64,000 nucleotides of DNA from Prolixibacteraceae bacterium (GTDB lineage: Bacteria > Bacteroidota > Bacteroidia > Bacteroidales > Prolixibacteraceae): assembly GCA_028683385.1 (NCBI GenBank), contig JAQUIJ010000011.1, positions 62,001 to 126,000 on the forward strand, written 5' to 3'. The notes below the pieces were generated by a model. It was given only the letters and a program-made list of their open reading frames with translations. It did no database searches and was not told the DNA's origin. Of this stretch, positions 35,889-45,585 are shown piece by piece. The stretch's first letter is position 1, and every line of letters starts with the position of its first letter. Position numbers and translations under genes: made by a program.

Positions 35889-37235
35889 ATGCAGCGAATA
35901 TTTCTAACCTGTATTTCAATACTCATTGTGCAATTCGTTTGCCTGGCGCAAGCTCCTGCAACGTTTATTCATCCCGGAGTATTATCAGGAAAGGCAGAAC
36001 TCGATGAATTAAAAGCTGCTGTTGACGACAATGATGGAAGTCCAAAAGTGGCAGGATATAACCAATTGGCAGAAGAGAGTTTGGGTAATCTCAACTATCA
36101 ACCAACTCCGTATGCCGATGTTTATGTAATCGCTTCGGGAAGTTGCCCTGAGGAGAAGGCCTTTCGCCAGGATGCTCATGCGTTGTACATTCACGCCATA
36201 AAATGGGTGGTTACCGGAAACCTTGCTCATCGCGATAAAGCCATCGAAATTGCCGATGCTTGGGCAAGTAAGTTTGTTCGGATTATTCCTGAAACCAATA
36301 AACCGAACCAATCAACCCTTGAAGCATCATGGGCACTACCCATTTGGGTGGCAGGTGCCGAAATCTTGAAATACTATAATAATGGAGCGTCAGGTTGGTC
36401 GTCGGTTAAATTTGATTGGTTTGTGAGGGAGATACTGAATTATGTCAACGGTAATATCTATCAAACAGCAAACTGGTTAATTTCAAAAGATTTGTCGTTG
36501 ATGGCTTCCGGAGTATTTTTGAATGACAAAGATTTATACAATCAAGGCTATAACCATGTTGTCGGGCAAATTGATCAGATCACTGACGAAGGCGCAATTC
36601 CTGAATTGACGCGTGATTTTGTACATTCGCAATATGTGTTAATTGGCTTGACTCAATGCGCTGAAGTTGCCTTTCAACAAGGCGATAAAGGACTTTTTAT
36701 CAGGCCCGATTCGCGATTGCGAACTGGTGCCGAAGCTTATGTCCAGAACGTTACCGGAGAAAAGGAACCCAATTATTTTACGAGTTCCGTCTGGGCCCGA
36801 CAAAGCGCTCCTTACGAAATATTGCTCAATCGATATACTGCTCTTGGGATTCCGGTTCCGAACGTTAAAAACTATGTCGAAAAATACAACCGGCCAGAAA
36901 ATGGGAGTGAAGACCATTTCGTAGGTTGGTTATCGGCTACATATGCAATTTCAATTTCAGTTAGCACTGGTTCAACAAAAAATCTAAGGAATATTGAAGA
37001 AGCAAAACCGAAGGTTTATCCTAATCCGGCTAACGATTTATTACACATAAGTGGCAAATCATTAATCAGTACAATTCAGGTATATGATAGTTTGGGTAGT
37101 GTTGTTTTAAACTCAAATTCTGTAAATTCATGTTCTGCCAATCTGGACACATCATCATTTAAACCAGGAATGTATCTTTATCGTGTTTCTGATTTGAAAG
37201 GGAATAATAATTCAGGTCGGTTTATCGTGAAATAA
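35889..37235 (+). CDS. Alginate-lyase-family polysaccharide lyase with T9SS sorting domain
   Basis: 448 residues. A signal peptide (about 1-20, ending CLAQ) is followed by an Alginate_lyase (PF05426-type) alpha/alpha toroid domain (about 35-355; FIHPGVLSGKAELDELKAAV, then QSTLEASWALPIWVAGAEIL). The C-terminal 80 residues (about 370-448; KVYPNPANDLLHISGK...GMYLYRVSDLKGNNNSGRFIVK) are a type A sorting domain for type IX secretion, so the enzyme should be displayed at or released from the cell surface. It probably makes the first extracellular cuts in an acidic polysaccharide; the exact uronan is not established. Confidence 0.85.
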   Translation: MQRIFLTCISILIVQFVCLAQAPATFIHPGVLSGKAELDELKAAVDDNDGSPKVAGYNQLAEESLGNLNYQPTPYADVYVIASGSCPEEKAFRQDAHALYIHAIKWVVTGNLAHRDKAIEIADAWASKFVRIIPETNKPNQSTLEASWALPIWVAGAEILKYYNNGASGWSSVKFDWFVREILNYVNGNIYQTANWLISKDLSLMASGVFLNDKDLYNQGYNHVVGQIDQITDEGAIPELTRDFVHSQYVLIGLTQCAEVAFQQGDKGLFIRPDSRLRTGAEAYVQNVTGEKEPNYFTSSVWARQSAPYEILLNRYTALGIPVPNVKNYVEKYNRPENGSEDHFVGWLSATYAISISVSTGSTKNLRNIEEAKPKVYPNPANDLLHISGKSLISTIQVYDSLGSVVLNSNSVNSCSANLDTSSFKPGMYLYRVSDLKGNNNSGRFIVK

Positions 37236-37329
37236 GGAGTTCGATAAAATTCAAAATTCAAAAAAAATGAAAATGAATCGAGCCATGAGAGATAGCCACA
37301 AACACGAGAATGACTATTTTGGCGAGTTC

Positions 37330-37349
37330 CCTGTCTGCCGACAGGCAGG
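37330..37349. repeat. Short imperfect palindrome of the CCTGTCTGCCGACAGGCAGG type
   Basis: The 20-base palindrome is nearly self-complementary with a few G-T-pairable positions. I recall this class as a widespread Bacteroidota intergenic repeat. It lies in the 250-base gap between the two lyase genes and can form a hairpin in mRNA. Confidence 0.6.
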
Positions 37350-37385
37350 CATTTGGCAATTAAAAAACAAATTATAGACAGATGA

Positions 37386-37438
37386 AATAGCCATAAGAGC
37401 AAATGCTCATACAAACCGAAAATGTATAAATGGCTATT
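37386..37438. promoter_or_regulatory. Nested hairpin in the leader of the second lyase gene
   Basis: AATAGCCAT (37386-37394) and ATGGCTATT (37430-37438) are perfect 9-bp inverted repeats. They enclose a small GAGC-AAAT-GCTC stem. The structure ends about 48 bases before the start at 37486. It could be a transcript-stabilising or attenuating leader; function is untested. Confidence 0.4.
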
Positions 37439-37485
37439 CCATGAGTACGTTATAAATTTCAACAAAGCAAAAACATTTTATACGA

Positions 37486-38661
37486 ATGAAAATAAATAGT
37501 TGGTTGATATTTCTTTTAACCATTTCAATGTCGGGGGCTTGTAATGCTGCACAACAAAATCTTCGGAATAAAGTGATTGAGAATGTCAGGCAGCAAACTA
37601 TTCAGCGAGCCGATTCTTTTCTCCAAATAGTGCCTGTTACGGTAACTGCATCGGTTTGTAAACGTAGCGCTGGTGGCAAGCACGATTTTTATTCGGAGGG
37701 TGATTATTGGTGGCCCGATCCTGAAAATCCTGATGGGCCATACATCCGCAAAGACGGGCAAAGCAATCCGGATAATTTTTCCGATCACCGTTTGGCAATG
37801 ATTCGGTTAAACGACATTGTTTCAACTTTAACTTCTGCCTGGCTGTTGACTGGCAAGGAAGAATACGCAAAAAAAGCTATTGTGCACCTGAATGCCTGGT
37901 TTGTTGATACCACAACGCTGATGAATCCCAACATGCTTTATGCACAGGCCATCTGGGGACGATTTACAGGACGGGGCATTGGTCTTATTGATGCGTATCA
38001 TTTGGTCGAGGTTGCTCAATCGGTAAAAATACTTTCAGCAAAAAATGGAATTTCGTTGGATGAATCAGCCAAAATTAAGAAATGGTTTGCAAGTTTTCTT
38101 ACCTGGATGACTACTCACCCTTATGGCATAGAGGAGATGAAGGCAAAAAATAATCATGGGACTTGTTGGGCGGTAACCGCTTCGATGATGGCCGTAATGA
38201 CTGAAAATGCCCAAATGATTGAATTTTGCCGAACTCGTTTCAAAAGTGTTTTGTTGCCGAATCAAATGGCTGCTAATGGAAGCTTTCCGCTCGAACTGGA
38301 ACGCACCAAGCCTTATGGATATTCATTGTTTAATCTGGATGCAATGGCCAATCTGGCTCAAATTTTATCAACTCCGGAAGATAATCTATGGACTTATCAA
38401 ACTCAAGATGGCCGATCACTTCAGAGAGGAATGGATTATTTATTTCCCTATATTCAGGATAAGAACAGCTGGCCATTTGCGCACGACATATTTATCTGGG
38501 AAGAATGGCCGGTGCGCCAATCCTGTTTGTTATTTGCCGGATTGGCCTATCAAAATACCAATTATATTGAAACTTACCTGAAATTACCTGCCCTGGTAAT
38601 TCATCCTGAAGTTATCCGGAATCTGCCAGTCAGTCATCCGGTTATTTGGCTGATGAATTAG
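37486..38661 (+). CDS. Alginate-lyase-family (PL38-like) polysaccharide lyase
   Basis: 391 residues. The signal sequence ends SGACNAA and may be a lipobox (SGAC). The alpha/alpha-toroid domain has KHDFYSEGDYWWPDPENPDGPYIRKDGQSNPDNFSDHRLAMIRLND (about 65-110), YAQAIWGRFTGRGIGLIDAYHLVE, KNNHGTCWAVTASMMAVM and GSFPLELERTKPYGYSLFNLD. These segments resemble PL38-type lyases that act on alginate or glucuronan; the assignment is by recall. No T9SS domain is present, so it should be periplasmic or anchored. Its stop is 5 bases from the convergent HTCS stop, the end of the locus. Confidence 0.82.
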   Translation: MKINSWLIFLLTISMSGACNAAQQNLRNKVIENVRQQTIQRADSFLQIVPVTVTASVCKRSAGGKHDFYSEGDYWWPDPENPDGPYIRKDGQSNPDNFSDHRLAMIRLNDIVSTLTSAWLLTGKEEYAKKAIVHLNAWFVDTTTLMNPNMLYAQAIWGRFTGRGIGLIDAYHLVEVAQSVKILSAKNGISLDESAKIKKWFASFLTWMTTHPYGIEEMKAKNNHGTCWAVTASMMAVMTENAQMIEFCRTRFKSVLLPNQMAANGSFPLELERTKPYGYSLFNLDAMANLAQILSTPEDNLWTYQTQDGRSLQRGMDYLFPYIQDKNSWPFAHDIFIWEEWPVRQSCLLFAGLAYQNTNYIETYLKLPALVIHPEVIRNLPVSHPVIWLMN

Positions 38662-38666
38662 ACGGT

Positions 38667-41600
38667 TCACTCCGTGTTTTTAAGGTCATTCATATAGGCC
38701 GATGGTGTTTTCCCAAATTGCTTCTTAAAACTTTGTGTGAAATACGAGTGCGAGTTAAAACCAACCGCATAACCAATTTCATCGATGTTGTAGTTGCCAT
38801 CCTTCATTAATTGAATCGCTTTTTTTAAGCGGATATACCGGATAAATTCGGAGCTCGACTGGTTAGTGAGCGCCCTTATTTTGCGGTGTAACGAACTTCT
38901 ACTGATGTTTAATTCGAAAGCAAGCGTTTCAACGCTGAAGTTTACATCCTGCAAATGACGGTCGATAATACGGATTGATTTATTGACCAGATGTTTGTCG
39001 GCTGGCATCAAAGAAGTATCGCCTTCCCATTCCTCCTGAGACTTGAAAAATACCTCCTGAAGCTTTTTACGCGATTTCATCAGGTTTTTTACCTGAGCCA
39101 TCAGCAACTGATCCTCAAATGGTTTGGTCATATAAGCATCGGCTCCGGTTTGTAAGCCACTGATATGCTTATCGGTGTCCGACAATGCGGTTAGCAAAAT
39201 AACAGGAATGTGGCTGGTTAAGGTATCTTCTTTTAATTGGGAACACAATTCGAAGCCATTTTTACCAGGCATCATCACGTCTGAAATAATCAGATCAGGA
39301 GAAAATTCTGCGGCAACTTCGAATCCCTGAATACCGTTTGAAGCTGTTAAAATATGAAATTCTTTCTGAAAGATGTGTCGCATGTGCTTTTGCATTTCCA
39401 GATTATCTTCAACAATCAGAATGGTTTGCCCACTCGGGTGAGATTCCTCAGCTATTTCATTCTCAGTTTTTGGGGCCGACCATCTTTCCTCCAATTTTGT
39501 ATTTTCAGGAACTATCATGCTTTGTGCCGGAATAATCAGTGTGAAAACTGATCCTTTTTCGGGTTCCGATTCTACATAAATGGCACCATTGTGCATCTTT
39601 GCGTATTCGCGGCACAGATGGAGTCCAATGCCAGTTCCCTGATTCAACGATCCTGACCCTTGATAAAAACGATCGAAAATAAGTGGCAATTCATTCTCGG
39701 CAATACCACTCCCGGAATCTTCAACCCGCAACTCAATACATGGACCTTCGGGAATTTCATTGGTACAATAACCCAATTTTAAGAGCTTACTGCACGTTGA
39801 ATGCTGCGAAAGACTGATCTTTATTTTGCCGCTTTCAGGAGTGTATTTAAAAGAATTAGATAAGAAATTAAAGATGATTTTATCAATCTTTTCTTCATCT
39901 ATCGGGCAAAACAATGGTGATGTTTCCGAATAAAAGCTAAAATCGATTTTATTATCTTCAGCGTAAACTTTATAAAAATCACAAATTTCCAGGCACAACT
40001 TCACAAGGTCTTTTTGTTCCGGATGAAAGGTTGATTTACCAAGTTCAATCTTTCTGAAATCAATTACCTGAGCAATAAGACGCTTCAGCCGTTCCGCATT
40101 GCGACGTATCATTTGTAAATGATCGTTTGTATCGGGATCAAATTTTCGTTGGCTAATAATATGCTCTAGTGGCGACAGAATCAACGTGAGCGGCGTTTTG
40201 AATTCGTGCGAAATATTGGTAAATAGCTGAAGTTTAGATTGGTGCAATTCTTCTTCTTTCTCGTTTTTTACGCGTTCAATCAAAAGTTCGTTTTTGAGGT
40301 TCTGTCGATTCAATATTTCCTTTCTAATAAAAATTGAAGTAATAACGAAAAAACACAGGTAAAAGAAATAAGCATATCCGGTTCTCCAAAATGGAGGTTG
40401 AATGGTAATATTTAAGTGGGCGAGATGTGAACTCCAGATTCCATCGTTATTCGATGCCATTATCTCTAATGTATATTTTCCCTCCGGAATTTTGGTGAAG
40501 GTTGCTTTTCCTTCGGTTCCGGCATCAATCCATTCTTCGTTATAATTTATCAACCTATATTTAAAATGATTTCGTTCAGGGAGAATATAATTGGTGGCTA
40601 TAAACTCAAACGATAATGAATTGTCATTAAATGGTAGTTTGATTGCTGAAAGTGTTGTAATAAAATCAAATTTGCTATTGGAGTTGCTATCTACAAGGTC
40701 GTTGTTAATAAACATTTTAGTGATCCTAACTTCAGGTTCATAGGTGTTTAGCACTATTTTGTTTGGAGTTAAAAAGTTGTATCCGTTGGGTCCTCCAAAG
40801 AGGAAAAGTCCTTTTGAAGTTTTAAATGCAGCTCCAGGATTAAACTGGTTTCCCTGTAACCCATCTTCCTCATGAAAATTCCGGAAATATTTTTTTTCGG
40901 GATTATAGCATGAAATCCCGTTCTCGGTTGAAAACCACATAAAGTGTTGATCATCTTCCAGAATGCCGTAAACATTATCACCAGCCAGTCCATCGTTCTT
41001 TGTTAAATTGCTAAATTTTCCGGTGTTCGGATCATAAAAATCGACACCATTACCTCCTGTACCAATCCACACTTTACCTGAATGATCTTCGCAAAGGGCA
41101 AAAATCTCATTGTTACTGATACTGTTTTTGTTTGGAGATCGCATATAGCGCATAAACTTACTGCTCCCTTTGGGAAGGTAATCTAGTCCATTGTTTGTTC
41201 CCACCCAAATACCGCCATAATTGTCGTAGATCAGGCATCGGGCATTTGGTGATGAAAGCGAAGTTGTATCAGAAGTTACATTGTTAAATTGTTTGATGTC
41301 ATGCGTTTTGAAATCGTAAAAAAGCACCCCGTGACTGAAGCTCGCCAGCCAAAGGCCTTCAGGGATAGGGCAAATTCCGTAAATATGAATCCGTTGATCT
41401 TTTAAGATATTCAATTGGACAAATGTTTTCTTGCTTTTATCGAAGTACCACAATCCCTTCGAAAAAGTGCCTAGCCAAAGTTTGTTTTCACGATCAACAG
41501 CCATGCATTTAATGTTTGCAGTTTCAACGGTTTCCTGCGGAATTTGGTAATTGCTAAATGACATGGTTTTTAAATCGACAGAGCACAAACTGCCATTTTC

Positions 41601-42707
41601 GCTACCCACCCAAATATTCCCATCTAAATCTTCGGCAAACGAACTAATTACCGATCCTTCGGTATTATTACCTGACGGCACTTGCTGGATATGCAAAAAC
41701 CGGTTGCCATTCGGATTGATATAAGCCAATCCACCCGACCATGTTCCGATCCAAATGCCATTCTGTGAATCGGTATAAAGCGAATAAATACTGTTTGCCG
41801 GTAAATTATTAAAACGGTTGCTCTTAATAATCTGATTTCCTTTTTTTGAGACTTGCAAAATGCCATTGTAAGTTGCAATCCAAATCTGGTTTTGAGGATC
41901 TTTCAGTATCTGCCGAACCCTGTTGTGAGGAATGTAGGTTTTCGATGGTTGATTCTGGTCATAATGCTCTATGATTGTTCCATTTTCATTGACGTGATCG
42001 GCGCCACCCCAATCATAGCCAATCCACATCGTATTATTATCTGAGCATAACGACAAAACCGTTTCTGATTGGTGCTTGCAAAAGAATTCTAGGGTTTGAT
42101 AAGGTGGCGAACTGCGATAAATGGCTCCGCGATTGGTTCCGATCCACAGTTGATTAGAACTGTCGAACGTCACTACGGTCAGATTTTCATTGGCGCCGAA
42201 TCTAAACGGAAGAATTTCGATTTGATCGTTACTTCCCGATTTGAAAATTCCAATGTGGTTGTTAAAAACAGCGAATAATTGCCCATTTTTATTTTCGGCC
42301 AAATCTAATATGCCTGATAAATTGGGTGTTTTCGGGCTGGCGGATAGTTTGACAGGAACAAATTGTTGAGTGCGGTAATTTAAGTAACAAGGTCCATTTA
42401 AGGTAATCACCCAAAATTTACCGTTCTGAGTTGTAAAAAGCTTTCGGATGTTATTCGACGGGAGCGAATTTGTGTTGCCAGATGCAGGTATATATTTATT
42501 GAATTCTTTACTGTTGTAATTGTATAATCCATGCTCGGTACCAAACCAGATGTATCCCAGTGAATCTTGCGTTATTGTCCGGATGGCGCCATAGGTAAAT
42601 CCACCTTTTGGAGATACTTGTCTGAAAATTATTGGATCGTTTTGTCCAATAACTTTGAGTTGAAAAAGAATGCAAATTAGTAATATCCGGAGGTGTTTCC
42701 CTGTCAT
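38667..42707 (-). CDS. Hybrid two-component system (HTCS) sensor-regulator
   Basis: About 1346 residues from the ATG at 42707, which puts the signal peptide (KHLRILLICILFQLKVIGQ) first; an ATG at 42746 would add 13 residues. It has two periplasmic beta-propellers of Reg_prop repeats (about 30-690; DSLGYIWFGTEHGLYNYN, NNIWVGSENGSL, GKVWIGTGGNGVDFYD) and a Y_Y_Y domain (about 690-770). A membrane helix follows. HisKA contains His834 in SHEFKTPLTLILSP, followed by an HATPase with DSGSGIAENEL. The receiver has Asp1143 in IISDVMMPG, and an AraC-type HTH follows (NISRSSLHRKIRALT). It senses an oligosaccharide and activates the adjacent locus. Confidence 0.96.
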   Translation of the reverse strand: MTGKHLRILLICILFQLKVIGQNDPIIFRQVSPKGGFTYGAIRTITQDSLGYIWFGTEHGLYNYNSKEFNKYIPASGNTNSLPSNNIRKLFTTQNGKFWVITLNGPCYLNYRTQQFVPVKLSASPKTPNLSGILDLAENKNGQLFAVFNNHIGIFKSGSNDQIEILPFRFGANENLTVVTFDSSNQLWIGTNRGAIYRSSPPYQTLEFFCKHQSETVLSLCSDNNTMWIGYDWGGADHVNENGTIIEHYDQNQPSKTYIPHNRVRQILKDPQNQIWIATYNGILQVSKKGNQIIKSNRFNNLPANSIYSLYTDSQNGIWIGTWSGGLAYINPNGNRFLHIQQVPSGNNTEGSVISSFAEDLDGNIWVGSENGSLCSVDLKTMSFSNYQIPQETVETANIKCMAVDRENKLWLGTFSKGLWYFDKSKKTFVQLNILKDQRIHIYGICPIPEGLWLASFSHGVLFYDFKTHDIKQFNNVTSDTTSLSSPNARCLIYDNYGGIWVGTNNGLDYLPKGSSKFMRYMRSPNKNSISNNEIFALCEDHSGKVWIGTGGNGVDFYDPNTGKFSNLTKNDGLAGDNVYGILEDDQHFMWFSTENGISCYNPEKKYFRNFHEEDGLQGNQFNPGAAFKTSKGLFLFGGPNGYNFLTPNKIVLNTYEPEVRITKMFINNDLVDSNSNSKFDFITTLSAIKLPFNDNSLSFEFIATNYILPERNHFKYRLINYNEEWIDAGTEGKATFTKIPEGKYTLEIMASNNDGIWSSHLAHLNITIQPPFWRTGYAYFFYLCFFVITSIFIRKEILNRQNLKNELLIERVKNEKEEELHQSKLQLFTNISHEFKTPLTLILSPLEHIISQRKFDPDTNDHLQMIRRNAERLKRLIAQVIDFRKIELGKSTFHPEQKDLVKLCLEICDFYKVYAEDNKIDFSFYSETSPLFCPIDEEKIDKIIFNFLSNSFKYTPESGKIKISLSQHSTCSKLLKLGYCTNEIPEGPCIELRVEDSGSGIAENELPLIFDRFYQGSGSLNQGTGIGLHLCREYAKMHNGAIYVESEPEKGSVFTLIIPAQSMIVPENTKLEERWSAPKTENEIAEESHPSGQTILIVEDNLEMQKHMRHIFQKEFHILTASNGIQGFEVAAEFSPDLIISDVMMPGKNGFELCSQLKEDTLTSHIPVILLTALSDTDKHISGLQTGADAYMTKPFEDQLLMAQVKNLMKSRKKLQEVFFKSQEEWEGDTSLMPADKHLVNKSIRIIDRHLQDVNFSVETLAFELNISRSSLHRKIRALTNQSSSEFIRYIRLKKAIQLMKDGNYNIDEIGYAVGFNSHSYFTQSFKKQFGKTPSAYMNDLKNTE

Positions 42708-42734
42708 AATCCTGCGCCTGTATGAATTTGGTTT

Positions 42735-42742
42735 CAAAATTA
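42735..42742 (-). promoter_or_regulatory. Candidate -7 box (TAATTTTG) of the HTCS gene
   Basis: On the minus strand the bases read TAATTTTG, matching TAnnTTTG. It lies about 28 bases before the ATG at 42707, supporting that shorter start; the ATG at 42746 would be upstream of the promoter. Confidence 0.4.
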
Positions 42743-42943
42743 GCAATAATTCATACCCATTGGTTAATTGTTTGCTATTATGAATTTTACAGTTGTTTCA
42801 ATTTGGAACATGATTGACAATTGCGACTTGAAAATCTTACAAATTTGTTTTTCTGAAATTTGGGCATAAATATCTTGTTATGTGATGAATCAACTTATCG
42901 TTATTTACAACTCATTTTTCTTCCCATCCCCTGAAATTTTATT

Positions 42944-42951
42944 TACTTTTG
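42944..42951 (+). promoter_or_regulatory. Candidate -7 box (TACTTTTG) of pheT
   Basis: TACTTTTG matches TAnnTTTG and would give a leader of about 30 bases before the ATG at 42988. No clear -33 was found at the expected distance. The 280-base gap between HTCS and pheT starts holds nothing else obvious. Confidence 0.4.
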
Positions 42952-42987
42952 CCGATCATTGAATTTCAGACATAAAAGACATTTATC

Positions 42988-45438
42988 ATGAACATATCTT
43001 ACCGCTGGTTAAAAGAATACATCAATCTCGATTATACTGCCGATGAAGTTTCTGCTTTCCTTACGCAGATTGGACTGGAAGTTGGAAGCATGGAAGAAGT
43101 GGAAACCATAAAAGGTGGTTTACGCGGCTTGGTGATTGGTGAAGTTCTGACCTGTGAACAGCACCCGGATTCGGATCACTTGAGCAAAACTACAGTAAAT
43201 GTAGGTAATGGCGAAGTTCTACCTATTGTTTGTGGTGCGCCTAACGTGGCTGCCGGACAAAAAGTGGTGGTTGCTACCGTTGGCACAACGTTGTACGATG
43301 GGGACGCAGAATTTAAAATCAAGAAATCAAAAATCAGAGGTGAAGTTTCTGAGGGCATGATTTGTGCCGAAGATGAAATTGGACTGGGAGCAAGTCACGA
43401 CGGAATTATGGTGCTCGACCCATTGGCGGTTCCCGGAACTCCAACCAGTGAATACTTTAAAATCGAGTCGGATTTTGTGCTTGAAGTTGACCTTACAGCG
43501 AACCGGATTGATGCGGCTTCTCACATTGGTGTTGCCCGCGATTTGGCTGCCTACATCAACCAAAAACATCCGATTAGCTATCAACGCCCTTCAGTTGAAG
43601 CTTTTAAAGTCGATAATCATTCTCTCTCGATTCCGGTTGAGGTTCTCAATTTCGCTGCTTGTCCTCGTTATTCCGGAGTTACAGTTTCAAACGTTACTGT
43701 AAAAGAATCTCCTGAATGGTTGAAAAATAAATTGAAACTCATTGGTTTAAAGCCAATCAACAATATTGTTGACGTTACCAACTTTGTTCTTTTCGAAACT
43801 GGTCAGCCGCTTCATGCGTTTGACGCAGCCGAAATTAAGGGTGGTAAAGTGGTTGTTCGCACTGCCGAAGCGGGCTCTAAATTCGTTACACTCGATGGCG
43901 TTGAACGCGAAATGCATCCTGATGATCTGATGATTTGTAACGAATCGGCTGCCATGTGCATTGCCGGTGTTTTTGGAGGTCTCCATTCAGGAGTAAAAGA
44001 CTCGACAACCAGTGTGTTTCTGGAAAGTGCCTGGTTCGATGCGGTTTATATCCGCAAAACAGCCCGACGCCATACCTTGAGCACCGATGCTTCGTTCCGC
44101 TTTGAGCGTGGAACAGACCCGAACGGAACTATTTATGCGCTGAAACGTGCAGCCTTGCTGATTAAAGAAGTGGCTGGCGGCGAAATTTCTTCGGAAATTG
44201 TTGATGTTTACCCAAGTCCGGTTGAGGGTTTTAAAGTGGATTTGTCATATGCCAATGTAAAACGATTGATTGGTGTTGATTTGGGTAAAGAAATGATCAA
44301 ACAAATTTTGGGAGCCCTTGAAATACGTATCGAAAATGAAACAGAAACAGGTCTTTCGCTTTTGGTTCCGCCATATCGTGTTGACGTTACTCGCGAATGT
44401 GATGTGATTGAAGATATTTTGCGCATTTATGGGTACAACAACATTGAACTGCCAACTCAGGTTAACGCTTCACTGCAATATTCGGTGAAGCCAAATCCAA
44501 CCAAACTACGCAATTTGATTGCTGAAATGCTTACCGCACAAGGTTTCAACGAAATTTGGTCGAATTCGCTTACCAAAACATCCTATTACGAAAATAATCT
44601 GGCGCTTCCGATTGAAAGTACGGTTAAGCTGTTTAACCCTTTAAGTAACGATTTGGGAAGCATGCGCCAGACTTTGCTTTATGGTGGTTTGGAGTCGATT
44701 GCCCACAATGCGAATCGTAAAAATCCAGACTTGCGTTTGTACGAATTCGGGAACTGCTATTTCTTTAACGGCAGCAGCCTGAAAGAAAATCCGGTGCGCA
44801 ATTACCGCGAAGAAGAACATTTAGGCGTGTTTATTTCTGGTGATAAAGAAGCGGCCAACTGGTCGGTTCCAGCCAACAAAACCTCATTCTTTCTCCTGAA
44901 ATCGTATGCTGAAAATATTCTGAAACGTCTGGGCTTTTCTGTCCTGAACCTGAAGTCTGAAGGTTTTTCAAACGAGTTGATCAGCGAAGGCGTGCAGTAT
45001 TTTATTAATGGTAAGAAACTCGTTGAATTTGGTGTGGTTTCAGGAAAAACACTGAAAACTTTCGGTATTGAAAACCCGGTGTATTTTGCCGATTTCAGTA
45101 TGGATGTCGTATTTGTTGAGCTGAAAAACAACAAAGTTGTATTTGCCGAATTACCTAAATATCCTGAAGTACGCCGCGATTTGGCTTTGCTACTCGATAA
45201 AACAGTTCAATTCAACCAACTTCGCGATTTGGCGTTCCGTTCAGAACGAAAATTACTGCAATCGGTTGATCTGTTTGATGTTTACGAAGGGAAGGGCGTT
45301 CCTGAAGGCAAAAAGTCGTATGCGGTCAGCTACATTTTGCGCAACGATGAAATGACGCTGAACGACAAACAGATTGAAAAAATTATGCAGAAGCTGGTTT
45401 CGACTTACGAACGTGAATTGGGCGCACAGTTGAGGTAG
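42988..45438 (+). CDS. pheT: Phenylalanine--tRNA ligase beta subunit
   Basis: 816 residues, full length. Domains: EMAP-type tRNA-binding (about 40-155; GEVLTCEQHPDSDHLSKTTVNVG), B3/B4 (about 215-390; PINNIVDVTNFVLFETGQPLHAFDAAEI, the editing region), B5 (about 405-475), the class II core-like domain (about 480-700) and the C-terminal ferredoxin-fold anticodon-binding domain (about 725-816; FAELPKYPEVRRDLALLLD). It forms an alpha2-beta2 tetramer with PheS, which is not in this window, so pheS and pheT are separated here. A terminator follows. Confidence 0.97.
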   Translation: MNISYRWLKEYINLDYTADEVSAFLTQIGLEVGSMEEVETIKGGLRGLVIGEVLTCEQHPDSDHLSKTTVNVGNGEVLPIVCGAPNVAAGQKVVVATVGTTLYDGDAEFKIKKSKIRGEVSEGMICAEDEIGLGASHDGIMVLDPLAVPGTPTSEYFKIESDFVLEVDLTANRIDAASHIGVARDLAAYINQKHPISYQRPSVEAFKVDNHSLSIPVEVLNFAACPRYSGVTVSNVTVKESPEWLKNKLKLIGLKPINNIVDVTNFVLFETGQPLHAFDAAEIKGGKVVVRTAEAGSKFVTLDGVEREMHPDDLMICNESAAMCIAGVFGGLHSGVKDSTTSVFLESAWFDAVYIRKTARRHTLSTDASFRFERGTDPNGTIYALKRAALLIKEVAGGEISSEIVDVYPSPVEGFKVDLSYANVKRLIGVDLGKEMIKQILGALEIRIENETETGLSLLVPPYRVDVTRECDVIEDILRIYGYNNIELPTQVNASLQYSVKPNPTKLRNLIAEMLTAQGFNEIWSNSLTKTSYYENNLALPIESTVKLFNPLSNDLGSMRQTLLYGGLESIAHNANRKNPDLRLYEFGNCYFFNGSSLKENPVRNYREEEHLGVFISGDKEAANWSVPANKTSFFLLKSYAENILKRLGFSVLNLKSEGFSNELISEGVQYFINGKKLVEFGVVSGKTLKTFGIENPVYFADFSMDVVFVELKNNKVVFAELPKYPEVRRDLALLLDKTVQFNQLRDLAFRSERKLLQSVDLFDVYEGKGVPEGKKSYAVSYILRNDEMTLNDKQIEKIMQKLVSTYERELGAQLR

Positions 45439-45460
45439 TATTTTAACCGATAAAACTTTT

Positions 45461-45497
45461 AAAAGGTGTTGCTGTTCAATTCGGTGGCACCTTTTTT
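45461..45497 (+). terminator. Intrinsic terminator of pheT
   Basis: AAAAGGTG (45461-45468) pairs with CACCTTTT (from 45488), followed by a T run. It begins 23 bases after the pheT stop codon. Confidence 0.75.
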
Positions 45498-45529
45498 ATT
45501 CGAAGGAAATGTTACGTATTGCGAGATTC

Positions 45530-45563
45530 GAGTTGCGGGTTTTTATCTCGGAACCCGCAACTC
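45530..45563. repeat. Heptad-type inverted repeat upstream of the first EamA gene
   Basis: GAGTTGCGGGTT (45530-45541) and AACCCGCAACTC (45552-45563) are perfect 12-bp inverted repeats with a 10-base centre. The words AACCCGC/AACTCGG run in a 7-nt phase. The same GTTGCGGGTT word recurs in the element at 55545-55599 and in the array at 48645-48728. Confidence 0.78.
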
Positions 45564-45585
45564 GGAACGATTTAAAACTTCTCAA

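Noticed and set aside
45466-45585. N-terminal extension of the first EamA transporter
   Set aside because: It would translate the pheT terminator and an inverted repeat; the family start is the ATG at 45586.
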